NCBI RefSeq assembly: GCF_052114085.1
Contig: NZ_JBFREB010000001.1
Location: 2,232,001 to 2,296,000, forward strand
Reading direction: 5' to 3'
Origin: Leifsonia sp052114085
Lineage (GTDB): Bacteria > Actinomycetota > Actinomycetes > Actinomycetales > Microbacteriaceae
DNA: 64,000 nucleotides
Position numbers and translations under genes: made by a program. The notes beneath the pieces were generated by a model. That model was not told where the DNA came from and did not search any database. It worked only from the letters and a program-made list of their open reading frames with translations. Shown in pieces: positions 40,966 to 50,032 of this stretch. The stretch's first letter is position 1; the number at the start of each line of letters is the position of its first letter.

Positions 40966-41589
40966 ATGGCCGAGCAGGAACCGCAGCCGGACGACCGGCC
41001 GCGCCCGCAGTTCGGGGAGCTGGCTCCTCCCGGCTGGGTGTGGCATCCCCCGGCTGACGCCGACCGCCTGGACACCTCCCGGCCGCTGGAGCGGGAGGAT
41101 GATGCGGTCCCGCCTCCCGCAGGGGCCCCGCTTTCCGGGATGCAGCCGCCGCACCAGGCGGCCCCGCCGCTGCACCCCGGCGAGCAGGCGCGCCGCGGCC
41201 AACCCGCGCCGACCTGGAACCTGACGCTCACCATCCTGCTCGCCGTCTTCGGGTTCTTCGGGATGTCGTACTCGATCGCGACCCTGCAGGCGATCCCCGC
41301 GTCTATGCAGCTCCTGCACAGCACGAACGGCCTCGGCGACTACACGCCCGCGCCGGTCGTCGGCACCCTGGTGCTGGTCGGCTCCATCATCATGGCCATC
41401 ATCTGGGCCGTCTCAGCGGTGATCGCCGGTTGGATGCTCGCGAAGCGGCGCCTGGCGTTCTGGGTTCCCCTGGTCGCCGGCATCGTCGCGATGGTCGTGT
41501 TGCTGATCTTCGCTGGTGCCGTGCTCGCGACGGATCCGGTGCTGCTCGGCTTCTACAGTGGCACGACCACGCCTACGCAGACTCCCTAG
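40966..41589 (+). CDS. DUF6264-like membrane protein
   Basis: 207 aa, starting at ATG 40966 after AAGGAGGCGGCCCGCG. A Pro-rich N-terminal cytosolic half (GWVWHPPADADRLDTSR) is followed by three hydrophobic helices (about 85-105, 125-155, 160-190). Genes of this kind sit next to ispH in Microbacteriaceae; I recall the family as DUF6264. Function unknown. Its stop faces ispH, 23 bp apart. Confidence 0.75.
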   Translation: MAEQEPQPDDRPRPQFGELAPPGWVWHPPADADRLDTSRPLEREDDAVPPPAGAPLSGMQPPHQAAPPLHPGEQARRGQPAPTWNLTLTILLAVFGFFGMSYSIATLQAIPASMQLLHSTNGLGDYTPAPVVGTLVLVGSIIMAIIWAVSAVIAGWMLAKRRLAFWVPLVAGIVAMVVLLIFAGAVLATDPVLLGFYSGTTTPTQTP

Positions 41590-41612
41590 GGTGCGACGCG
41601 CGGGGTGCGACG

Positions 41613-42671
41613 TCAGCGGCCGCGGCCGCCGATCGCCCGCGAATCCTGCTTGCCGGTGATGTCCTTGCGGAGCTCCTTGGGCAGGGAGAACATCAGGTCC
41701 TCCTCCGCCGTCTTGACCTGCTGCACGTCCAGGTAGCCGGCGCCTGCCAGGTCGTCGAGCACTTCCTGGACCAGGACTTCGGGAACGGATGCTCCACTGG
41801 TCACGCCGACGGACGAGACGCCGTCGAGCCACTCCTGCTTGATCTCGGTCGCGTAGTCGACCCGGTAGGCGGCCTTCGCGCCGTACTCGAGCGCGACCTC
41901 CACGAGGCGCACCGAGTTGGAGGAGTTGGCCGAGCCGACGACGATCACGAGTTCCGCCTGCTCGGCGACCTTCTTGATGGCGACCTGGCGGTTCTGGGTG
42001 GCGTAGCAGATGTCGTCGCTGGGCGGATCCTGCAGGTTGGGGAAGCGCTCGCGCAGGCGGCGAACCGTCTCCATCGTCTCGTCGACCGACAGCGTGGTCT
42101 GCGAGAGCCAGACCACCTTGTCCGGGTCGCGGACCTCGATCGAGTCGACATCGTCCGGCCCGTTGACGAGAGTCACATGGTCGGGCGCCTCACCCGCGGT
42201 GCCCTCGACCTCCTCGTGGCCCTCGTGGCCGATGAGCAGGATCTCGAAGTCGTCGCGCGCGAACCGCACGGCCTCGCGGTGCACCTTGGTCACGAGCGGG
42301 CACGTCGCATCGATCGCACGGAGCCCGCGCTCGGCCGCGGCGTTGACCACGGCCGGGGAGACGCCGTGCGCCGAGAAGACGACGTGGGCGCCCGGCGGCA
42401 CCTCGTCGACCTCGTCGACGAAGATGGCGCCCTGCTGCTCCAGTTCGGAGACGACATGCACGTTGTGGACGATCTGCTTGCGCACGTAGACGGGGGCGCC
42501 GTAGAGGTCGAGCGCCTTCTCGACGGCGACAACCGCGCGGTCGACACCGGCGCAATAACCGCGGGGCGCGGCCAGCAGGACCTTCTTGTGTCCGACGACC
42601 GGGTTATCCTGAAGCCGTCGCCTGGCGCCGGGAATGCGCGGCATCGGGAGACTGATGGTTGCGTCGCTCAC
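41613..42671 (-). CDS. ispH: 4-hydroxy-3-methylbut-2-enyl diphosphate reductase
   Basis: 352 aa. Three conserved Cys contexts for the [4Fe-4S] cluster are visible: Cys40 in APRGYCAGVDRAV, AIDATCPLVTKVHREA, and the later DDICYATQNRQ region; SSNSVRLVEVA binds substrate. Last step of the MEP isoprenoid pathway, yielding IPP and DMAPP. GTG 42671 is 6 nt after TAGGAT (42683-42678), leaderless. Divergent from xseA. Confidence 0.96.
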   Translation of the reverse strand: MSDATISLPMPRIPGARRRLQDNPVVGHKKVLLAAPRGYCAGVDRAVVAVEKALDLYGAPVYVRKQIVHNVHVVSELEQQGAIFVDEVDEVPPGAHVVFSAHGVSPAVVNAAAERGLRAIDATCPLVTKVHREAVRFARDDFEILLIGHEGHEEVEGTAGEAPDHVTLVNGPDDVDSIEVRDPDKVVWLSQTTLSVDETMETVRRLRERFPNLQDPPSDDICYATQNRQVAIKKVAEQAELVIVVGSANSSNSVRLVEVALEYGAKAAYRVDYATEIKQEWLDGVSSVGVTSGASVPEVLVQEVLDDLAGAGYLDVQQVKTAEEDLMFSLPKELRKDITGKQDSRAIGGRGR

Positions 42672-42717
42672 CCTTCGATCCTACGTGAGCCCGCTGAGCA
42701 CGGAATGGGAGGGCGCG

Positions 42718-44034
42718 GTGAGCCAGACGACGGCGCAGCCGACAGTCGCCATGCAGGCGGCACCGCCGACCGCCGACGCTCCCTGGCCCGTCGCGCTGTT
42801 GAACAGCAAGATCAAGGGCTGGATCGAGCGCCTCGGCACCGCGTGGGTCGAAGGCGAGATCACCCAGTGGGGCACCTCGGGCGGAAACGTCTACGGCAAG
42901 CTGAAAGACCTCGACGAGGATGCGACGATCAGTTTCACGATCTGGTCGTCGGTCAAGGCGCGCATCCCCGCCGATCTGAAGCAGGGCGACCGCGTCGTCG
43001 CGGCGATCAAGCCGAACTTCTGGGTCAAGGGCGGAACCCTGACCATGCAGGTCTACGACATGAAGCACGTCGGCCTCGGCGATCTGCTCGAACGTCTGGA
43101 GCGCCTCCGGCAGCAGCTCTCGGCCGAGGGCCTGTTCGCCCCCGAGCGCAAGAAGCGCCTCCCGTTCCTCCCGCACACCATCGGTCTGGTGACCGGTAAA
43201 GACTCGGACGCCGAAAAGGATGTGCTCCGCAACGCGCAGCTGCGCTGGCCGCAGGTGCGGTTCCGCGTCGTCCACGCGGCGGTGCAGGGTGATCGGACGG
43301 TGCCGGAGGTGGTCGCCGCCATCCGGACGCTGGATGCGGACCCCGAGGTCGAGGTCATCATCGTCGCGCGCGGTGGCGGCGACTTCCAGAATCTCCTCGG
43401 CTTCAGCGACGAGAAGCTGGTGCGAGCCGCGGCGGCGTCCGGGACGCCGATCGTCAGCGCCATCGGCCACGAGGCCGACCGCCCCCTTCTCGACGAGGTC
43501 GCCGACCTGCGCGCATCCACGCCGACCGACGCGGCCAAGCGGGTCGTGCCGGATGTGGCGGAGGAACTCGCGCGCGTGCAGCAGGCGCGCGCCCGGATCG
43601 GCATGCGCGTCACGCACCTGATCGCCCACGAGATCGATCGGATCGGCCACCTGCGCACCCGGCCGGTCCTCGCGTCGCCCTCGTGGATCGTGGACGCGCG
43701 CGCCGAAGAGCTCACGCGCTACGTCGCTCGCGGCACCGAGCTGGTGGGTCGCTGCGTCGAGCGCGAGAGCACGCGGGTGGCGGAATTGCGCGGGCAGTTG
43801 CGGGCGTTGTCGCCGCAAGGCACGCTCGACCGCGGCTACGCGATCGTTCAGACCGGGGCCGGCCACGTGGTGACCGACCCCGCCGAGGCCCCGGAGGGCA
43901 CGGCGCTCCGTCTGACGGTCTCGGGCGGCGCTCTCGGCGCCACGGCCGGTGCAGAAGTGTCCTCACCCGCCGGGCACACCGAGTCATCCACAACCGGGAC
44001 CGGGCGGCCAGCGGGCGCACAGCAGGCCAAATAG
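42718..44034 (+). CDS. xseA: Exodeoxyribonuclease VII large subunit
   Basis: 438 aa from GTG 42718 with GGAGG 5-6 nt upstream; the frame is open from 42634 over the ispH promoter. N-terminal OB fold (WVEGEITQWGTSGGNVYGKL), catalytic domain (GLVTGKDSDAEKDVLRNAQL, VIIVARGGGDFQNLLGFSDE, VSAIGHEADRPLLDEVADLR), and a shorter C-terminal coiled region than in E. coli. Degrades single-stranded DNA with XseB. xseB follows after 10 bp. Confidence 0.94.
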   Translation: MSQTTAQPTVAMQAAPPTADAPWPVALLNSKIKGWIERLGTAWVEGEITQWGTSGGNVYGKLKDLDEDATISFTIWSSVKARIPADLKQGDRVVAAIKPNFWVKGGTLTMQVYDMKHVGLGDLLERLERLRQQLSAEGLFAPERKKRLPFLPHTIGLVTGKDSDAEKDVLRNAQLRWPQVRFRVVHAAVQGDRTVPEVVAAIRTLDADPEVEVIIVARGGGDFQNLLGFSDEKLVRAAAASGTPIVSAIGHEADRPLLDEVADLRASTPTDAAKRVVPDVAEELARVQQARARIGMRVTHLIAHEIDRIGHLRTRPVLASPSWIVDARAEELTRYVARGTELVGRCVERESTRVAELRGQLRALSPQGTLDRGYAIVQTGAGHVVTDPAEAPEGTALRLTVSGGALGATAGAEVSSPAGHTESSTTGTGRPAGAQQAK

Positions 44035-44044
44035 AATGGATGCC

Positions 44045-44308
44045 ATGCCCGACACCTCGACATCCCCGGCCGCGGATCCCCTCAGCGCCCTCAGCTATGA
44101 GGAGGCGCGCGACGAGTTGATCCGCGTGGTCACGGAACTCGAGCAGGGCGCCGCCACCCTGGAAGACTCGATCGCGCTGTGGGAGCGCGGCGAGGCACTC
44201 GCTCGGCGCTGCGAGGAGTGGCTGATCGGTGCTAAGGCGCGGCTCGATGCCGCACGCGCGGGCGCGCCCGGCGCATCCTCGACCTCGGGAGCGTTCGACG
44301 GCGAATGA
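44045..44308 (+). CDS. xseB: Exodeoxyribonuclease VII small subunit
   Basis: 87 aa. The family helix pair is clear: LSYEEARDELIRVVTELEQG and LEDSIALWERGEALARRCEE. ATG 44045 lies 7 nt after TAGAAT (44032-44037), a box that also contains the xseA stop codon, so xseB may have its own leaderless promoter. Its stop overlaps the next start (ATGA). Confidence 0.93.
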   Translation: MPDTSTSPAADPLSALSYEEARDELIRVVTELEQGAATLEDSIALWERGEALARRCEEWLIGAKARLDAARAGAPGASSTSGAFDGE

Positions 44309-44964
44309 GCCCCCGCAACAAACCACCGGCGGTCGTCGCTGAGCTCGGACGCCCGGAAACGCCCGAGGAGACCGCGGCCCGCAAGGCCGAGAACTCGGCG
44401 AACCACCGCAACCGTCAGACGATCAACAACCTCGTCTACTCACTCATCGCGACCGTCGCGCTGGTGGTCGTCATCGTGATCGTCGTACCGCGCGGCAACC
44501 CGACGGCCACCCAGCCCGCGGTCGACTACACGTCGATCGCACAGCAGGCGCAGGGTAGCGAACCCGACGCCTTCCTCGTCCCCAAGCTGCCGTCGAGCTG
44601 GAAGTCCAACAACGCCGAGCTGCGCACCAAGACTGCGGACAAGGTCGACTCCTGGTACATCGGACTGATCACGCCGAAGCAGCAGTTCATCGGGATCACC
44701 CAGGGGTTCGGTGCGAACGACAGCTGGGTCTCGGAGCAGGTCGATAAGTCCCGCATCAAGGGAACCCGCGATATCGACGGCGTGACGTGGGATGTCTACG
44801 ACAACCGCTCGTCCGGCTCGAAGAACGGCAACGTCGACTACGCGCTCGTGACCCAGTCCGGCGACAGCACCGTCATCCTGTTCGGCACGGCCGACGACAC
44901 CGAGTTCCGCACGGTAGCGTCGTCGCTCGCCGGTCAGATCCACTCACTCGGAGGAGACAAGTAG
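44305..44964 (+). CDS. DUF4245-domain membrane-anchored protein
   Basis: 219 aa. N-terminal cytosolic tail, one transmembrane helix (about 47-66; LIATVALVVVIVIVV), and an extracytoplasmic DUF4245 domain (SWKSNNAELRTK, WYIGLITPKQQFIGITQ). ATGA overlap with xseB and one-base overlap with the carbonic anhydrase gene. Conserved neighbour of xseB in actinobacteria; role unknown. Confidence 0.85.
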   Translation: MSPRNKPPAVVAELGRPETPEETAARKAENSANHRNRQTINNLVYSLIATVALVVVIVIVVPRGNPTATQPAVDYTSIAQQAQGSEPDAFLVPKLPSSWKSNNAELRTKTADKVDSWYIGLITPKQQFIGITQGFGANDSWVSEQVDKSRIKGTRDIDGVTWDVYDNRSSGSKNGNVDYALVTQSGDSTVILFGTADDTEFRTVASSLAGQIHSLGGDK

Positions 44965-45596
44965 TGCCCACCACGCGCCCCGGAAAAGTCTGGACCGCCA
45001 TGCTCGACGGCAACGCTCGCTTCGTCGCGGGCGAGCCGCAGCATCCGCATCAGGATGTGGAGCGCCGCACGACGGTCGCCGGAGGCCAGGAGCCCGTCGC
45101 CGCGATCTTCGGATGCTCCGACTCCCGGCTTTCGGCGGAGATCATCTTCGACATGGGGCTCGGAGACGCCTTCGTGGTGCGCAACGCCGGTCAGGTCGTC
45201 TCGGCGTCGGAGATCGGCTCGCTGGAGTACGCGGTGGCGGTGCTGAAGGTCCCGCTCATCCTGGTGCTCGGCCACGACAGCTGCGGCGCGGTCGCCGCGG
45301 CCATCGACTCGCAGGCGGAAGATGCAGACCCGCTCCCGCCGCACATCGCGCAGCTCATCGCCCCGATCGTCCCCGCCGTTCGTCGCGTCGCGGGCGACGG
45401 CGCAGTCGACCCCGCAGCGGTCGACGCCGGCGAGGTGGGTCGCGAGCACCTGCGCGACACCGTCGCCGAGCTGCTCGCGCAGTCCGAGATCATCTCTTCC
45501 GCGGTCGCCGAGAACACTCTCGCGATCGTCGGCGCCAACTACCGGCTCGCGGAGGGCCGGGTCGTCCCCGACGTCGTCGTCGGCCTGCGCGACTGA
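44964..45596 (+). CDS. Beta-class carbonic anhydrase
   Basis: 210 aa from GTG 44964, with GGAGGAGACAAGTA upstream. Zinc ligands Cys51, His104 and Cys107 (FGCSDSRL; LGHDSCGAV) and the Asp53-Arg55 dyad are all present, so it should be active. Interconverts CO2 and bicarbonate in the cytosol. Coupled to the DUF4245 gene through TAGTG. Confidence 0.93.
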   Translation: MPTTRPGKVWTAMLDGNARFVAGEPQHPHQDVERRTTVAGGQEPVAAIFGCSDSRLSAEIIFDMGLGDAFVVRNAGQVVSASEIGSLEYAVAVLKVPLILVLGHDSCGAVAAAIDSQAEDADPLPPHIAQLIAPIVPAVRRVAGDGAVDPAAVDAGEVGREHLRDTVAELLAQSEIISSAVAENTLAIVGANYRLAEGRVVPDVVVGLRD

Positions 45597-45630
45597 CTCC
45601 CACTCCGCTAACAGAAAGGAAATACACACC

Positions 45631-47037
45631 GTGGTGGACACCCAGGCGGACGCCGAATACCGCATCGAGCACGACACGATGGGCGAGGTGCGCGTCCCCA
45701 AGTACGCCCTGTACAGCGCGCAGACGCAGCGCGCCGTCGAAAACTTCCCGATCTCGGGGTCGGTGCTCGAGCCCGCACAGATCGCGGCGCTCGCGCGCAT
45801 CAAGAAGTCGGCTGCGCTGGCGAACGCCCGCCTCGGCGTGCTCGACCAGGATGTGGCGGACGCGATCGCCTCCGCCGCCGACGAGGTGGCGGCCGGTGCT
45901 CACGACGCCGAGTTCCCGATCGACGTCTACCAGACCGGATCCGGCACATCGTCGAACATGAACATGAACGAGGTGCTGGCGACGCTCGCGTCCGCCCGCC
46001 TCGGCCGTCCGGTGCACCCGAACGACCACGTCAACGCGTCGCAGTCGTCCAACGACGTCTTCCCGACGTCGGTGCACATCGCCGTCACCGGCGCGCTCAC
46101 CGACGAGCTGATCCCCGCCCTCGACCACCTCTCGGTCGCGCTCGAAGAGAAGGCGGAACTGTGGGCGGAGGCCGTGAAGAGCGGACGCACGCACCTCATG
46201 GACGCGACGCCGGTCACCCTCGGCCAGGAGTTCGGCGGCTACGCCGCCCAGGTCCGCTACGGCATCGAGCGCATCCGCGCCGCCCTCCCCCGCGTTGCGG
46301 AGGTCCCGCTCGGCGGCACCGCGGTCGGCACCGGCATCAACACGCCGCTCGGCTTCCCGCAGCTCGTCATCGAACTGCTGACGCAGGAGACCGAGCTGCC
46401 GATCACCGAGGCGCGCAACCACTTCGAAGCGCAGGCCAACCGCGACGCGCTGGTGGAGGCATCCGGCGCCCTGCGCACGATCGCCGTCTCGCTGACGAAG
46501 ATCTCCAACGACCTGCGCTGGATGGGCTCGGGCCCGAACACCGGTCTGGGCGAGTTGCGCATCCCTGACCTCCAGCCCGGCTCGTCGATCATGCCGGGCA
46601 AGGTCAACCCGGTCATCCCGGAGGCCGTGCTGATGGTCGCCGCCCGCGTGATCGGAAACGACGCGACGATCGCCTGGAGCGGTGCCTCGGGCCTCTTCGA
46701 GCTGAACGTCGCCATCCCGGTCATGGGCACCGCCCTGCTGGAGTCCATCCGCCTGCTGACCCAGGCCAGCCGGGTGCTCGCCGACAAGACCATCCGGGGC
46801 CTGGAGGCCAACCTCGAGCGCGCCCGCGCCTTCGCCGAGTCGAGCCCGTCGATCGTGACCCCGCTCAACCGCGTCATCGGTTATGAGGCCGCCGCGAAGG
46901 TCGCCAAGCACGCCGTGGCCCAGGGCATGACCGTCCGTGAGGCCGTCATCGACCTCGGCTTCGTCGAGCGCGGCGAGGTGACCCTCGAGCAGCTGGACGC
47001 CGCTCTCGACGTCCTCTCGATGACCCACCCCGGCTGA
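45631..47037 (+). CDS. fumC: Class II fumarase
   Basis: 468 aa from GTG 45631 (the next codon is also GTG); AAAGGA lies about 10 nt upstream. Motifs: TGSGTSSNMNMNEVLA, NDHVNASQSSNDVFPTSVHI, SGRTHLMDATPVTLGQEFGG, and the signature loop GSSIMPGKVNPVIPE. Hydrates fumarate to malate in the TCA cycle, without iron-sulphur cluster. 34 bp after the carbonic anhydrase. Confidence 0.96.
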   Translation: MVDTQADAEYRIEHDTMGEVRVPKYALYSAQTQRAVENFPISGSVLEPAQIAALARIKKSAALANARLGVLDQDVADAIASAADEVAAGAHDAEFPIDVYQTGSGTSSNMNMNEVLATLASARLGRPVHPNDHVNASQSSNDVFPTSVHIAVTGALTDELIPALDHLSVALEEKAELWAEAVKSGRTHLMDATPVTLGQEFGGYAAQVRYGIERIRAALPRVAEVPLGGTAVGTGINTPLGFPQLVIELLTQETELPITEARNHFEAQANRDALVEASGALRTIAVSLTKISNDLRWMGSGPNTGLGELRIPDLQPGSSIMPGKVNPVIPEAVLMVAARVIGNDATIAWSGASGLFELNVAIPVMGTALLESIRLLTQASRVLADKTIRGLEANLERARAFAESSPSIVTPLNRVIGYEAAAKVAKHAVAQGMTVREAVIDLGFVERGEVTLEQLDAALDVLSMTHPG

Positions 47038-47051
47038 CCCCTCCGCCGCTA

Positions 47052-47070
47052 GCCGCCGAGCACAGGAGAT
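47052..47070. repeat. Dispersed element GCCGCCGAGCACAGGA, copy 1
   Basis: The 16-mer GCCGCCGAGCACAGGA occurs here, 15 bp after the fumC stop, and again at 49935-49950, where it forms one arm of a large hairpin. CTGTT follows in both after a variable gap. Confidence 0.55.
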
Positions 47071-47136
47071 CGACGGACTGTTCCACGGCCGCGACTGGGA
47101 GCCGCGCCCGAGCTTCGTAGAGGATCCGCCCTCCAA

Positions 47137-47193
47137 CGGTTCCTCGATTAATCAGCGTTCGCACGGCGTGTCACCGGATTAATCGAGGAACCG
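47137..47193. terminator. 17-bp perfect inverted repeat between fumC and phoH
   Basis: CGGTTCCTCGATTAATC (47137-47153) and its exact reverse complement (47177-47193) flank a 23-nt loop. The arms contain ATTAAT, unusually AT-rich here. It sits between two converging stops (47037 and 47204), so it is likely a bidirectional terminator. A REP-like or mobile origin is possible. Confidence 0.55.
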
Positions 47194-47203
47194 ATGGATG
47201 GGG

Positions 47204-48562
47204 TCAGGCGAGCTCGTTGGCCTCGAGCATCTCGGTGACGAGCGCGGCGATCGCGGAACGCTCCGAGCGCGTCAGGGTGACGTGCGCGAAGAGCGGGTGG
47301 CCCTTGAGGGTCTCGATCACGCTGGCGACGCCGTCGTGGCGGCCGACGCGCAGGTTGTCGCGCTGAGCGACGTCGTGCGTCAGGACCACTCGCGAGTTCT
47401 GTCCGACCCGGCTCAGCACCGTGAGCAGCACGTTCCGCTCCAGCGACTGCGCCTCGTCGACGATCACGAACGCGTCGTGCAGCGACCGGCCGCGGATGTG
47501 CGTGAGCGGCAGCACCTCCAGGATGCCGCGGTCCAGCACCTCGTCCAGCACGTTCTGCGACACCAGCGCGCCGAGCGTGTCGAACACCGCCTGGCCCCAC
47601 GGGTTCATCTTCTCGCTCGCGTCGCCGGGCAGGTAGCCGAGCTCCTGGCCGCCGACCGCGTACAGCGGGCGGAACACCATGATCTTCTTGTGCTGCCGGC
47701 GCTCCAGGACGGCCTCGAGTCCCGCGCAGAGCGCGAGCGCCGACTTGCCGGTTCCGGCCCGGCCGCCGAGCGAGAGGATGCCGATCTCCGGGTCGAGCAG
47801 CAGGTCGATCGCGAGGCGCTGCTCCGCCGAGCGTCCGTGCAGCCCGAAGACGTCGCGATCACCGCGCACCAGCTTGACCTCGCCCTCCGCCACCACGCGG
47901 CCGAGCGCCGAGCCGCGATCCGAGTGGATGACGAGCCCGGTGTTGATCGGAAGCCCGGCCGCCTGGTCGCTGCGCATCCACTCGTCGTCGTACAGCGCCG
48001 CCATCTGGTCGCTGCCGAGGCTGATGTCGGCCATCCCGGTCCACCCGGAGTCGACGACCTGCTCGTGCCGGTACTCCTCGGCGGCCAGGCCGATCGAGGC
48101 GGCCTTGACGCGGAGCGGGAGGTCCTTGGAGACGACCGTGACGTCGAGCCCGTCGTGCGACAGGTTGAGGGCGACCGCCAGAATCCGGGAGTCGTTGTCG
48201 CCGAGCTGCAGCCCGCTCGGGAGGACGGACATGTTGGAGTGATTGAGCTCGACCCGCAAGGAGCCACCGTCGCCGACGGGGATCGGGAAGTCGAGCCGCT
48301 CGTGCTGCACCCGCAGTTCGTCGAGGTTCCGCAGCGCCTGCCGCGCGAAGTACCCGATCTCGGGGTCGTTGCGCTTGCCCTCGAGTTCGCTGACGACGAT
48401 CACGGGGATGACGACAGCGTGCTCCGCGAAACGGAAGATGGCCTTCGGATCGGAGAGGAGGACGGACGTGTCGAGCACATACGTGCGCTCATCCGTCTTC
48501 GCCGCCCCTGGTGCCGACTCGTTCGACCGGGTTGCTGCCTGTCGGGTTGTTGATTCCGCCAC
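47204..48562 (-). CDS. PIN domain-PhoH ATPase fusion (PhoH2-type)
   Basis: 452 aa from GTG 48562 (GGGAG 5 nt upstream; GTG 48568 is an alternative). N-terminal PIN nuclease domain (TYVLDTSVLLSDPKAIFRF, VIVVSELEGKRND, DNDSRILAVAL). C-terminal PhoH ATPase/helicase with Walker A GGRAGTGKSALAL, Walker B FVIVDEAQSL and HDVAQRDNLRVG. PhoH2 homologues unwind and cut RNA. An inverted repeat lies upstream at 48611-48654. Confidence 0.9.
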   Translation of the reverse strand: MAESTTRQAATRSNESAPGAAKTDERTYVLDTSVLLSDPKAIFRFAEHAVVIPVIVVSELEGKRNDPEIGYFARQALRNLDELRVQHERLDFPIPVGDGGSLRVELNHSNMSVLPSGLQLGDNDSRILAVALNLSHDGLDVTVVSKDLPLRVKAASIGLAAEEYRHEQVVDSGWTGMADISLGSDQMAALYDDEWMRSDQAAGLPINTGLVIHSDRGSALGRVVAEGEVKLVRGDRDVFGLHGRSAEQRLAIDLLLDPEIGILSLGGRAGTGKSALALCAGLEAVLERRQHKKIMVFRPLYAVGGQELGYLPGDASEKMNPWGQAVFDTLGALVSQNVLDEVLDRGILEVLPLTHIRGRSLHDAFVIVDEAQSLERNVLLTVLSRVGQNSRVVLTHDVAQRDNLRVGRHDGVASVIETLKGHPLFAHVTLTRSERSAIAALVTEMLEANELA

Positions 48563-48610
48563 GACCACTCCCACCCCGCCGCTCCCTCGGGAGCCGGCGG
48601 ATCTCACTGG

Positions 48611-48654
48611 CGAGACGGCCGCTGGTTTCGAAACGAACTTACGTGGCCGTCTCG
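48611..48654. promoter_or_regulatory. Inverted repeat upstream of the PIN-PhoH gene
   Basis: CGAGACGGCC (48611-48620) and GGCCGTCTCG (48645-48654) are perfect complements with a 24-nt loop holding the palindrome GTTTCGAAAC (48625-48634). It is 49-92 bp before the start codon, in a 235-bp gene-free stretch. Either a structured 5' leader or an operator. Confidence 0.45.
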
Positions 48655-48797
48655 ATCGGGCGCGGTGCCCGATGGCTTGAAACTACGCCCGGCCGGCGGC
48701 CCTCCCCCGAGGCGTGGCCGCGTGTCGTGTTTCGTTCAGGTGAACATTCGCCCCCAGTTGTGGAGGTTGCCATCCACCGTCCGGCGAGACGCGTCCC

Positions 48798-49916
48798 TCA
48801 GGAGACGGATGCGTACGAGGTGAAGGCCGCCCGCACCATGTCGAGCGTCTCAGCAGTGGTCCCGGCGTGGACGCTGATGCGCGCGTTCGTCGCCCGCACC
48901 GTCGCCGTGACCCCGTGATTGAAGAGGGATGCGCCGAGCGCGGTCAGCTGCTCCGGCAGCGGTTCCAGCACGATGATCCCCGCCCGCTCGTTGGGGCTGC
49001 GCGACGAGGTGACCGGGACGGCGAACTCGTCGGCCAACTGGAGCACCTGTTCGACGTTGTCGGAGACGGCGGCCGCGACCGCATCCACCCCGACCTCGGC
49101 GACCTCTTCAAGGGCGGCCGCGAAACGCGCCTCGGCGACGAGGTCCGGGTTCGAGATCGAGAACGCCGCAGCGCCATGCACCGGCTCCCGCACCTCGTCC
49201 CAGGGCTGCTCCGGCCCGGAACCGGTCCACCCGCTGAAGACCGGCGTCAGGTGGTCGATCGCGCGCTCGCTGAGGGCGAGGAAGCCGGTGCCCCAGCCGG
49301 AGCGCATCCACTTCTGCCCACCGGAGACGACGACGTCGGCCACCTCCCACGGGGCGTCCACGACGCCGAAGCCCTGGATCGCATCCACGATCAGCAGGCG
49401 GTCCCCGATGACCTGGCGGATGCCGTCGATATCGGCGAGGTAGCCGGTGCGCGAGTCGACGAGGCTCACCATGACAGCGGCCGTGCTGTCGGTGAGCTGC
49501 TCCCGGATGCGCGCGGGCGTCACGCGGTCGTGGTCCGTCTCCAGCCACACCGGGGTGATCACGCGGAGTGCCTGGGCGGCGCGCTCAGCGGCGTACGTCA
49601 GCGACGGAAACTCGGCGAGCGACACGAGCACGTCGCCGCCGGTCAGGCCGAAGGCGGCGTGCAGCAGCCCGCTGGAGGCGTTCGGCTGGAAAACGACCTG
49701 GTCGGCCGGAAAACGCGTGAGCTCGCTGACCGCGTCACGTACCCGCTGGTCCTCCTGGCCCATCCGCGCAATCGTGCCGAACCGCGCCTTCGACAGGATC
49801 TCGCACTGTCCCGTGACCTCGGCGCGGACTGTCGCGGACAGCGGTCCGACCCGTCCATAGTCCAGATATCCGGGCTCTTCTCCGAACCCGCGGGCGAACT
49901 CCTCGATCGTCGTCAC
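48798..49916 (-). CDS. Class V aminotransferase
   Basis: 372 aa from GTG 49916; the frame is open to 49979. PLP Lys in VVSGGQKWMRSGWG, Asp in LLIVDAIQGFGVVD, FQPNASSGLLHAAF. Class V members include cysteine desulfurases, kynureninases and serine-type aminotransferases; which applies is not evident. CAGAAT (49928-49923) is 6 nt before the GTG, with GGAGG touching it, so a leaderless start is likely. Confidence 0.85.
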   Translation of the reverse strand: MTTIEEFARGFGEEPGYLDYGRVGPLSATVRAEVTGQCEILSKARFGTIARMGQEDQRVRDAVSELTRFPADQVVFQPNASSGLLHAAFGLTGGDVLVSLAEFPSLTYAAERAAQALRVITPVWLETDHDRVTPARIREQLTDSTAAVMVSLVDSRTGYLADIDGIRQVIGDRLLIVDAIQGFGVVDAPWEVADVVVSGGQKWMRSGWGTGFLALSERAIDHLTPVFSGWTGSGPEQPWDEVREPVHGAAAFSISNPDLVAEARFAAALEEVAEVGVDAVAAAVSDNVEQVLQLADEFAVPVTSSRSPNERAGIIVLEPLPEQLTALGASLFNHGVTATVRATNARISVHAGTTAETLDMVRAAFTSYASVS

Positions 49917-49935
49917 CCTCCGATTCTGGCCGACG

Positions 49936-50000
49936 CCGCCGAGCACAGGAAATCTGTTGCGGAAACGGTCGTCCAGCAACAGTCTTCCTGTGCTCGACGG
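49936..50000. terminator. Large hairpin with the GAGCACAGGA element
   Basis: Left arm 49936-49960 and right arm 49976-50000 are complementary at 22 of 25 positions, with a 15-nt loop. It lies after the uppS stop (50033) and before the class V aminotransferase promoter. Probably the uppS terminator. It shares a 16-mer with 47052-47067. Confidence 0.55.
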
Positions 50001-50032
50001 CAGCCGCGGCGGACCCGAGGAGGGGGTGAGCG

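Noticed and set aside
47038..47203. Possible tRNA or small RNA gene in the fumC-phoH gap
   Set aside because: No cloverleaf or acceptor/T-loop motif is visible; the only structure is the long inverted repeat.
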